Shown piece after piece: positions 1 through 5,798 of a stretch of 7,906 nt of DNA (position 1 is its first letter; the number at the start of each line of letters is the position of its first letter). Source of the DNA: Deltaproteobacteria bacterium. GTDB taxonomy: Bacteria; Myxococcota; Myxococcia; Myxococcales; 40CM-4-68-19. Position numbers and translations under genes: made by a program. The notes below the pieces were generated by a model. The model did not search any database, was not told the DNA's origin, and saw only the letters and a program-made list of their open reading frames with translations. The stretch covers positions 1 through 7,906 of the forward strand of contig JAFEBC010000482.1 in NCBI GenBank assembly GCA_018266095.1, given 5' to 3'.

Positions 1-260
1 ACGATGGACGCGTGCGCGCCGAGGCCGAACGTGTGCCCGAAGACGACGTCGTCCGGGAAGTACTCGTCGAGCGACTTGAGCGCGATGGCGCCCATCTTCT
101 TCGCGGTGTCGCCCTTGAACAGGTGCGCGCCACCGTACACCGTGTGCACCGGCTGCCGCGCGCCGGACTCGCCGGGATAGTCGCTGACGAAGGCCAGGTT
201 CGACGCGCGCAGCTTCGCCAGAAGGTCGCGGGTGAGCTCAGGATTCAACGAGGACGCCAT
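1..260 (-). CDS. DUF6986 family protein (HpcH/HpaI aldolase-like), N-terminal part; runs off the window
   Basis: Only the first 86 residues are inside the window; the 3' end is cut off at position 1. The visible protein begins MASSLNPELTRDLL. It contains the motif YPGESGARQPVHTVYGG at residues 28-44 and then a KKMGAIALKSLDEY helix. The YPG-x-RQPVHTVY stretch is what I recognise from the DUF6986 family, which is sometimes annotated 'phosphoenolpyruvate kinase' or 'aldolase'. Its fold is related to HpcH/HpaI aldolases and citrate lyase beta subunits. The catalytic barrel residues lie beyond the window, so activity cannot be judged. The ATG at 258-260 is preceded by GGAGAA at a good distance, which fixes the start. 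The gene follows the PuuD-like gene after 39 bases and is probably co-transcribed with it, which suggests a role in purine or glyoxylate metabolism. That role is inferred from context; the true reaction of this family is not known to me. Confidence 0.8.
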   Translation of the reverse strand, partial: MASSLNPELTRDLLAKLRASNLAFVSDYPGESGARQPVHTVYGGAHLFKGDTAKKMGAIALKSLDEYFPDDVVFGHTFGLGAHASI

Positions 261-299
261 GTGGATTCTCCAGAGTGAGCGAGCTGCTTCGTGTACGAA

Positions 300-1115
300 C
301 TACACCTTGCCGCGCACGAAGCCGGCGACGATCCAGCCGCCGAGGATGAGCACGCCGATCACCGCGAACGCGTGGTCGCTCGCGTAGGTCTGCGTGGGGA
401 AGTGGTTCGAGATCATGGTGAAGACGAGCGGCACCACAAGGTACGTGTTGTGCTTGCTGCGCTGCTTGGCGCGGGCCGCGAGCGTCTGGTCGGGCGGACG
501 CTTGTCCTTGAGCGCGGCCACGAGCTGGCGCTGCGCGGGCAGGATGCGCATCCACACATTGGTGGTCATGATGGTGCCGAAGAGCACGCCCACGTGGATG
601 TACGCGGCGCGCGGCGCGAACTGGTGCAGGAGCACCCACACCACGCCCATCACGGCCGCGTAGCCGAGCACGGCGCCGACCGCTTCGTTCTTGCCGAGCG
701 GCGAGAGCCAGAACAGGTCGTAGACGACCCAGCCACCGACGAGCACTCCGAGCGACAACGCGATCGCCTTGCCCTCGGTGAGGTTCGACACGTCCGAGTC
801 GAGCAGCGCGCCGCCCATGTAGTAGACGAGGCCGAGCAAGAGGAGGCCGCTGATGAGCGTGAAGAGCGCCTCCCACTTGAACCAGTGCAGCTCGCCCGGG
901 TTCACGTCCGGCGCCGTCAGCTTCTCCACGCGATAGAAGCCGCCGCTGTGCACCATCCACACCGGCGCGCCGTCGCCGCGCTTCTCGGCCGCCTCGCGCA
1001 CGCGGAAGTCGAGCCAGGTGAAGTACCAGGTCGAGCCGATCCACAGGATGCCGGTGAAGATGTGGAACCAGCGCAACAGGATGTGCACCCACTCGACGAC
1101 GATCGAAGAGTCCAT
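300..1115 (-). CDS. puuD: PuuD-type integral membrane urate oxidase (urate hydroxylase) lacking the cytochrome c domain
   Basis: This 271-residue membrane protein matches the urate oxidase N-terminal family (PF06181, formerly DUF989). Known PuuD proteins oxidise urate to 5-hydroxyisourate in the inner membrane and pass electrons to a C-terminal cytochrome c domain. Recognisable parts are the first helix WVHILLRWFHIFTGILWIGS (residues 9-28), the loop motif HSGGFYRVEKL (56-66), ELHWFKWEA (75-83), and the strongly conserved SKHNTYLVVPLVFTMISNHF (220-239). About seven hydrophobic segments are visible (roughly 10-35, 79-100, 116-137, 143-166, 171-191, 223-237, 249-267). The protein ends directly after the last one with RGKV and a TAG stop. 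There is no CxxCH motif and no cysteine at all, whereas full-length PuuD continues with a cytochrome c domain. The start ATG has GAGGAA just upstream and lies 17 bases after the amidohydrolase stop, as in an operon. A different substrate is possible, but the family call is secure. Confidence 0.88.
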   Translation of the reverse strand: MDSSIVVEWVHILLRWFHIFTGILWIGSTWYFTWLDFRVREAAEKRGDGAPVWMVHSGGFYRVEKLTAPDVNPGELHWFKWEALFTLISGLLLLGLVYYMGGALLDSDVSNLTEGKAIALSLGVLVGGWVVYDLFWLSPLGKNEAVGAVLGYAAVMGVVWVLLHQFAPRAAYIHVGVLFGTIMTTNVWMRILPAQRQLVAALKDKRPPDQTLAARAKQRSKHNTYLVVPLVFTMISNHFPTQTYASDHAFAVIGVLILGGWIVAGFVRGKV

Positions 1116-1132
1116 GAGTTCCTCGCGCGGGC

Positions 1133-2470
1133 TTAGAGGCGCTTGGTGAGTCGGGCCAGCTCTGCGGACGCGTTCTCGGCGAGGGACGCGGCGTCGAGCG
1201 AGACGAGCTTCTGTCCGCGCACGAGGTGCCGCCCGTCCACGATGGTGTCGGTGACGTCGCTGCTCTTGGCGCAGTAGACGATGGTGGCGTGCAGGTCGGG
1301 CCCGAGCGGCACGAAGTGCGGGCGCGTGAGCTCGAGCACGGCCAGGTCGGCGCGCTTGCCGGCCTCGATGGAGCCGACCTGATCCTCGATGCCGAGCGCG
1401 CGGGCGCCGTTGCGCGTGGCCATCGCCAGCACCTCGGAGGCAGGCAGCGCGCGCGGGCCGAACGCGGGCAAGTGCAGCGTGGCTGCGAGGCGCATCTCGT
1501 GGAACGCGTCGAGCGTGTTGTTGCAGGGAGCGCCGTCACCGCCGAGCGCGAGGTGCGCGCCCTTCTGCAGCAGGCGCGGCACGGGAGAGAGGCCGCTCGC
1601 CAGCTTCAGATTCGCGCCCGGACAGTGCACGACCGTGGTCGCCGTCGCAGAGAGAATTTCTTCCTCGCGCTCCGACAAGTGCACGCAGTGCGCGAGCACG
1701 AGCCGCTCGCCCGTGAGGCCGATGCGGTGGAACCAGGCGATGTTGTCGTCGCCCACGGCCTTGCGCACCGCGGCCACCTCCGCGCGGTTCTCGCTCGCGT
1801 GCGTGTGCACCGTCCAGCCGTTCTTCTCCGAGAGCGAGCGCACCTCGTTCCACAGCGGCTTGGTGCACGAGAGCACGAAGCGCGGACACAGCGCGTAGCG
1901 GATGCGCCCGTCGTCCTGGCCGTGCCACTCCTTCCCCAAGGCCTCGGTCTCCTTGAGCGCGGCGCGCGTGTCCTCGCGCAGGCCCTCGAAGCCCTGGTCC
2001 ATGAGGCACTTGCCGCCGGTGTAGCGGATGCCGGAGTCGAGCGCGGCCTGCATCACGGCGCCCGTGTGCCGCACCGTGGCCATGTCGACGATGCCGGTGG
2101 TGCCGCCGAGCAGGAGCTCCGCGATTCCCAAGCGCGCCGAGTGCCCCAGCGAGCGCTCGTCGTGCGCGGCCTCGAACGGCCAGATGCGCTGGCTGAGCCA
2201 GTCGAGCAGCTCGAGCCCGTCGGCCTGGTTGCGGAAGAGGACCTGACAGAGGTGCACGTGCGATTGGATGAGCCCCGGCATCACCGCGCGGCCCTCGCAC
2301 TCGATGACCCGCGCGCCCTTGGGCGGCCGCAGGCTCTTGGCCACCTTGTCGATGCGCCCGTCGACCACGAGCACATCCGCGCGCACGACGCTGCGCTGGC
2401 GGTCCATCGTGATCACCGTGCCGCCGCGCAGGAGCAACACCTCGCGCTTCGGAAGCCGGGCTGCGGTCAC
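1133..2470 (-). CDS. Zinc-dependent amidohydrolase/deaminase (COG0402), probable purine or nucleoside deaminase
   Basis: This 445-residue protein is a complete member of the amidohydrolase superfamily branch that includes guanine deaminase, 8-oxoguanine deaminase, MTA/SAH and 5'-deoxyadenosine deaminases, and the triazine hydrolases. The metal and catalytic residues are in place: HxH at H71/H73 (QSHVHLCQ), H224 with E227 in VHTHASEN, H261 in AHCVHLSE, and D312 in GGDGAPCNN. The family motif CPGANLKLASG lies at 283-293. The N-terminal strands (LLLRGGTVITMD) and the C-terminal EAGKRADLAVLE and IVDGRHLVRG segments form the usual composite beta-sandwich around the barrel. The protein is expected to be cytosolic and to release ammonia from an aminated ring. 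The start is GTG at 2470, supported by AGGGGGA just upstream. It is the first gene of the set with puuD, which favours a purine substrate such as guanine. The sequence style also resembles 5'-deoxyadenosine/MTA deaminases, so the substrate is not settled. Confidence 0.88.
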   Translation of the reverse strand: MTAARLPKREVLLLRGGTVITMDRQRSVVRADVLVVDGRIDKVAKSLRPPKGARVIECEGRAVMPGLIQSHVHLCQVLFRNQADGLELLDWLSQRIWPFEAAHDERSLGHSARLGIAELLLGGTTGIVDMATVRHTGAVMQAALDSGIRYTGGKCLMDQGFEGLREDTRAALKETEALGKEWHGQDDGRIRYALCPRFVLSCTKPLWNEVRSLSEKNGWTVHTHASENRAEVAAVRKAVGDDNIAWFHRIGLTGERLVLAHCVHLSEREEEILSATATTVVHCPGANLKLASGLSPVPRLLQKGAHLALGGDGAPCNNTLDAFHEMRLAATLHLPAFGPRALPASEVLAMATRNGARALGIEDQVGSIEAGKRADLAVLELTRPHFVPLGPDLHATIVYCAKSSDVTDTIVDGRHLVRGQKLVSLDAASLAENASAELARLTKRL

Positions 2471-2473
2471 CGG

Positions 2474-2480
2474 TCCCCCT
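2474..2480 (-). promoter_or_regulatory. Ribosome binding site supporting the GTG start of the amidohydrolase gene
   Basis: On the minus strand the sequence AGGGGGA lies three bases before the GTG codon at 2468-2470. It is the best Shine-Dalgarno-like match near the start of this reading frame and supports the GTG rather than a downstream ATG as the initiation codon. The spacing is short but workable. Confidence 0.55.
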
Positions 2481-2500
2481 CTGGCGATGGTCCGGCGAAG

Positions 2501-2513
2501 CTGTGCGACACAG
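2501..2513. promoter_or_regulatory. Short palindrome CTGTG-CGA-CACAG, possible operator
   Basis: This is a perfect 5-base inverted repeat around a 3-base centre, placed 31 bases before the amidohydrolase start and downstream of the only promoter-like sequence I could pick out. Its position would suit a repressor of the purine-type operon. In GC-rich DNA a 5-base palindrome also arises by chance, and no regulator gene is present in the window, so this is only a candidate. Confidence 0.2.
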
Positions 2514-2550
2514 GGTTTCTCAAGCCGATTCCTCGCGATGCGGTCCGCCT

Positions 2551-2579
2551 ACGCTAGCAGACTGCCCCGACAGAGCGAA
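2551..2579 (-). promoter_or_regulatory. Weak promoter-like sequence upstream of the amidohydrolase-puuD operon
   Basis: On the minus strand TTCGCT (2574-2579) and TAGCGT (2551-2556) are separated by exactly 17 bases, with GC just before the second hexamer. The match to the housekeeping consensus is poor: only the first two bases of the -35 and the TA and final T of the -10 agree. It would give a leader of roughly 75 bases before the GTG start. The 181-base gap is the natural place for a promoter because the preceding gene ends at 2652, but the exact site is a guess. Confidence 0.2.
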
Positions 2580-2651
2580 GAGAAGTTCCAGGGGCTGCAC
2601 AGGCGCGCAGTCTTGAAGTTGCCCAACGATGACGGGCAGTTGGCGAACTGG

Positions 2652-3827
2652 TCAGGCCGCTTTGGGCGCGGCGAGCAGCACCTTGACCCAGGCGATGAAG
2701 GCGCCGGTGAGCACCAGGTTGAGCGCGAGGCACAGCGTGGCCACCGCGATGGGCGCGCCAGCGATCCCGTAGCCGAGCGACACCACCAGCACGCCCGCGC
2801 CCACCTCGCCGCGCGGCCACATGCCGATGGCCAAGGCCAGCCGCTCGCGCAGCGTCGCGTCCTTTCGATAGCAGAACACCGGGAACATCTTTCCCAGATT
2901 GCCGAGCAGCGTCACCACGAGCACGTGCAGCGCCAGCGTGCCCCACGACATCCCGCCCAGCGAGCCCGCGATCGGCGGCATCGACAGGCCGACCAGCACC
3001 ATGAACACCGACGACACGATCGTGCTCGCGCGCTGCTCGCTGGCGTCGGGCGGCGCGATCTCCTTGCCCTCCTCCTTGTCGTGCGAGTGGGCGCCGTGCG
3101 GCTGCACCAGCACGCAGCCGAGCACGAACGCGGGCAGGAGGATCTCGACGTGGATGGCCATCACGCCCGGGAGCCAGCCGGTCCACACATAGAGGCCCTC
3201 GGTGAGGGCGACCAGCGCCAGCGCGTATCCGAGCACGAACGGCCAGGTGGTCGGCCACTTGATCTGGTGCAGGAAGCGCCAGCCGACCCAGAGGAGCGCG
3301 GCCATCACCAGCACCACGAGGCCCAGCTCCCAGCGCAGGCCGATGAGCATCATCTGCAGCGGCACCATGAGCAGGACGGTGTCGAGGTCGTCGAAGATGG
3401 CCAGCACGCGCGCCTTCTGGAAGAGCCAGGTGCCAGCGAGACCGGCGGCGGCGAGCATGGAGAAGAGGATCCCGGCGGAGGTGGGGGCGGCGAAGCGGCC
3501 CGCGAGCAGCATCTGCTCCCACATCTTGAGCGAGCCCCACTCAGCGCGATCGTGGAGCGCGAAGACGAAGTAGAGCGTGGAGAAGACCCAGGGGAACGCG
3601 GCGGCGGTGGCGGCGACGAAGTAGTCCCAGCCCAGCTCGCGCAGGCGCGACTTGTCGACCTCGAACTCGAGGCCGACGTGGATCATGATGAAGCCGAGGC
3701 AGAGCGTGGTCAGCAGGCGAACCGCGGTGTGCACGCCCGCGCCGTGGCCGCTCGAGGGCGGCAGGAGGAGCTGCGACGCGATGAGCCCGGCGATGAGGAG
3801 CGCGGAGAAGAGGACGACCTTGCGCAT
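2652..3827 (-). CDS. Cation:proton antiporter (CPA2-like, Na+/H+ exchanger family)
   Basis: This 391-residue protein is almost entirely hydrophobic helices, about 11 to 13 of them, and is expected in the inner membrane. It should exchange Na+ or K+ for protons. Typical CPA features are the segment GFIMIHVGLEFEVD (residues 45-58), the discontinuous-helix region GRFAAPTSAGILFSML (110-125), the ion-binding aspartate pair in IFDDLDT (D146, D147), and the late helix motif WPRGEVGAGVLVVS (337-350). A His- and acid-rich loop, HGAHSHDKEEGKE at 244-256, separates two helical blocks and is probably cytoplasmic. No C-terminal TrkA-N nucleotide-binding domain is present, so this is a short form. I chose the ATG at 3827, two bases after the dehydrogenase stop, because the frame further upstream lies inside the dehydrogenase gene and is Arg/Ala-rich without membrane character. 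A GGCGGGA sequence at the end of the upstream gene can serve as a ribosome site. The transported ion cannot be read from the sequence. Confidence 0.85.
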   Translation of the reverse strand: MRKVVLFSALLIAGLIASQLLLPPSSGHGAGVHTAVRLLTTLCLGFIMIHVGLEFEVDKSRLRELGWDYFVAATAAAFPWVFSTLYFVFALHDRAEWGSLKMWEQMLLAGRFAAPTSAGILFSMLAAAGLAGTWLFQKARVLAIFDDLDTVLLMVPLQMMLIGLRWELGLVVLVMAALLWVGWRFLHQIKWPTTWPFVLGYALALVALTEGLYVWTGWLPGVMAIHVEILLPAFVLGCVLVQPHGAHSHDKEEGKEIAPPDASEQRASTIVSSVFMVLVGLSMPPIAGSLGGMSWGTLALHVLVVTLLGNLGKMFPVFCYRKDATLRERLALAIGMWPRGEVGAGVLVVSLGYGIAGAPIAVATLCLALNLVLTGAFIAWVKVLLAAPKAA

Positions 3828-3829
3828 GG

Positions 3830-5605
3830 TCAGTCCCGCCGCAAGATGTCGTTCTGCTCCGCCCCGTGCTCGAGCACGTGGTCCGCGACGCTCTTCAACT
3901 CCTCGTCGTTGTTCCGGTTCGCCGAGCGGAAGGCCGCGTTGATGCGGCGCCGCGCGTCGTGACAGAACGCCTGCGTCATCTGCAGCTCGTTCTGGCACTT
4001 GTCGATGCCGCGCTTGTGGATGAGCGAGGTGGTGCGCGAGATCACCGCGAGCGAGGCCATCAGGTCGATGGCGATGTCGGCCACGCGCTTGGTGGCGAAC
4101 TGCTTCTCGATGATCTCCTTCCCGTGCCGCCGCAGCGTGGTCTCTACGAGCGACGCGAAGGTCTGCACCATGTCCTCGATCTGGCCCACTTGGCGGCGCA
4201 GCGACTCGTGCGCCTTGGTGACCTGCGCGCGATCGTACGGCACCGTCTGGCGCACCTTGCGCTCGGCGTAGTTTCGCAGGTCGTCGCGGATCTGATTGAA
4301 CATGCCCAAGCTCTTGATGGGCGCGTTCATCACCTGCGAGAGCTCCTTGCCCAGGCCCTTCAGGAATTCGCCGGGCGCCTGCATGCCGGTGAGTCCGACG
4401 TAGAGGCGGTTGATCTCGTTGGTGCCCTCGTAGATGCGGTTGATGCGGGCGTCACGCATCGCGCGCTCCCAGGGCTCGTCGCGCATGAAGCCCATGCCGC
4501 CCGCCATCTGCACGCCTTCGTCCACGGCGAACCAGAGCGCTTCGCTGGCGAAGACCTTGGTGGCCGCGCCCTCGACCGAGTAGTCCTGGCCGCCCTGATC
4601 GATGGTGGCGGCGATGAGGTACGTGAGCGATTCGGTCGCGTAGGTGTTGACCGCGATGCGAGCGAGCTTCTCCTTCACGAGGCCGAAGCTCGAGATGGGC
4701 CGGCCGAACTGCTTGCGCGTCTTGGTCCACTCGATGGCGCCCTGGAGGAGCTTCTTCTGACCGCCGGTCGAGCCCGCGCCCAGGCCGCTGCGACCGTGGT
4801 TCAGGATGGACATGGCGACCTTGAAGCCCTTGCCCTCCTGGCCGATCACGTTCTCGACGGGCACCTTCACGTTCTCGAAGAAGACCGCGTTGGTGGCCGA
4901 CGCGCGCACGCCCATCTTGTCTTCGTGCGGGCCGTGCGTGACGCCGCCCATGTCGCGCGTGACCGCGAAGGCCGTGACGGCGCCTTTCTTGCCCTCGGTG
5001 TCGGGCGAGGTCTTGGCGAAGACGGTGAAGAAGTCGGCGAAGCCGCCGTTGGTGATCCAGAGCTTCTGGCCGTTGAGGATGTAGTGCTTTCCGTCCGGCG
5101 TCTTCTCGGCCTTGGTCTTGATCGAGTACGCGTCGCTGCCGCTGCCGGGCTCGGTGAGGCAGAAGCAGGCGATGAGCTCGCCGGTGGCGAGGCGCGGGAA
5201 GTACTTGGCCTTCTGCTCCTGCGTGCCGTGGAGGAGGAGGCCCTTGAGGCCAATGGACGAGTGCGCGCCGACGGTGAGCGCGACCGAGCCGTCGATGCCG
5301 GAGAGCTCTTGCAAGACGCGCGCGTAGCCCATCATCGAGAGGCCCAGGCCCCCGAACTCCTCGGGGATGATGAGGCTGAAGAGGCCCAAGTCGCGGAACT
5401 GCTGGAGCAGCTCGGGCGGCATCTCGCCGGCGCGGTCGAGCTTCTTGGAGTCGATGCCGCCGAGGGCCTTCTTGCACTGGTCGACGATCGCTTGGACCGT
5501 GTCGGCCTGCGCGGCGTCCATCTCGGGGAAAGGGAAGATCTGGTCCTGGAGGATCTCGCCGAAGAAGAGCGACTTGCCGAAGCTGGCCTGCGGATCGAAA
5601 GGCAT
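3830..5605 (-). CDS. Acyl-CoA dehydrogenase, VLCAD/ACAD9-type long form
   Basis: This 591-residue FAD enzyme catalyses the first, alpha-beta desaturating step of fatty acyl-CoA oxidation and passes electrons to electron-transfer flavoprotein. The N-terminal SFGKSLFFGEI...IFPFPEM (residues 8-29) resembles the start of mature VLCAD and ACAD9. It is followed by the helical N domain with IIPEEFGGLGLS (79-90), signature 1 CFCLTEPGSGSDA (147-159), the flavin/substrate segment LWITNGGFADFF (182-193), RKQFGRPISSFG (297-308), signature 2 QMAGGMGFMRDEPWERAMRDAR (366-387; Q366 and the GG-x-GF core), and the catalytic base E393 in RIYEGTNEINRL. Residues from about 410 to 591 form an extra helical C-terminal domain as in VLCAD/ACAD9, which in those enzymes supports dimerisation and membrane contact. 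Ordinary short- and medium-chain enzymes stop near 380-400 residues. The ATG at 5605 has GGGAG five bases upstream. The antiporter gene begins two bases after the TGA. Long-chain preference is inferred from the family. Confidence 0.93.
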   Translation of the reverse strand: MPFDPQASFGKSLFFGEILQDQIFPFPEMDAAQADTVQAIVDQCKKALGGIDSKKLDRAGEMPPELLQQFRDLGLFSLIIPEEFGGLGLSMMGYARVLQELSGIDGSVALTVGAHSSIGLKGLLLHGTQEQKAKYFPRLATGELIACFCLTEPGSGSDAYSIKTKAEKTPDGKHYILNGQKLWITNGGFADFFTVFAKTSPDTEGKKGAVTAFAVTRDMGGVTHGPHEDKMGVRASATNAVFFENVKVPVENVIGQEGKGFKVAMSILNHGRSGLGAGSTGGQKKLLQGAIEWTKTRKQFGRPISSFGLVKEKLARIAVNTYATESLTYLIAATIDQGGQDYSVEGAATKVFASEALWFAVDEGVQMAGGMGFMRDEPWERAMRDARINRIYEGTNEINRLYVGLTGMQAPGEFLKGLGKELSQVMNAPIKSLGMFNQIRDDLRNYAERKVRQTVPYDRAQVTKAHESLRRQVGQIEDMVQTFASLVETTLRRHGKEIIEKQFATKRVADIAIDLMASLAVISRTTSLIHKRGIDKCQNELQMTQAFCHDARRRINAAFRSANRNNDEELKSVADHVLEHGAEQNDILRRD

Positions 5606-5707
5606 GTGGACTCCCGAGTGGTCGCGGATTGATCGCCGGTTGCGGGGCTGCGCGCAAGGGGAAGTTGACGTGGTGCGGCAAGAGAAACGGCAACTGCAAC
5701 TGCTTCA

Positions 5708-5798
5708 ACGCGGACGCGCGGAGACGCGGAGGGGTTCGGCGCCCGGCGCGACACTCCGGATGAAGCATCAAACCCTCCGCGGCTCCGCGCCTCCGTGT
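5708..5798. repeat. Imperfect inverted repeat built from CGCGGAG-type 8-mers (REP/MITE-like)
   Basis: The left arm (5708-5736) and right arm (5770-5798) pair over 29 positions with 25 Watson-Crick pairs, one G-U pair and three mismatches, around a 33-base loop. On the minus strand the right arm is a run of near-identical 8-mers (CACGGAGG, CGCGGAGC, CGCGGAGG); the left arm has the same build. Just outside the left arm lies a short tandem CAACTGCAACTGC (5691-5703). No U-tract follows the stem on either strand, so it is not a classical intrinsic terminator, although the stem could still slow or end transcription or stabilise the upstream mRNA 3' end. Similar GGAG-rich elements are dispersed between genes in many GC-rich genomes. 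That this is one of them is inferred, since only one copy is visible here. Confidence 0.75.

Noticed and set aside
238..1539. A 433-codon minus-strand frame overlapping both the puuD and amidohydrolase genes
   Set aside because: It is low-complexity Arg/Ala/Ser-rich in its sequence and runs across two well-supported genes in a different frame.
2620..2638. Small hairpin (TGCCC / GGGCA with a 9-base loop) just after the antiporter stop, considered as a terminator
   Set aside because: The stem has only five pairs and no T-run follows on the minus strand, so it is too weak to call.
1226..3962. Long plus-strand open frames (1226-2557 and 2268-3962) opposite the amidohydrolase and antiporter genes
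   Set aside because: They are Arg/His/Glu/Gln-rich shadows of genes with intact family motifs on the minus strand; the second also crosses an intergenic gap without change in character.
3828..3998. A 57-codon upstream extension of the antiporter reading frame
   Set aside because: This part lies inside the dehydrogenase gene in another frame, is Arg- and Ala-rich and hydrophilic, and the ATG at 3827 gives a normal membrane protein start.
3866..5632. A 588-codon plus-strand open frame antisense to the acyl-CoA dehydrogenase gene
   Set aside because: It mirrors the codon pattern of a real GC-rich gene, has an Arg/His/Val/Leu-rich composition with no recognisable motif, and the opposite strand encodes a clear full-length enzyme.
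5606..5690. Possible promoter for the dehydrogenase gene in the gap before it
   Set aside because: Apart from the ribosome site near 5611-5615, I could not find a -35/-10 pair that stands out from the background.
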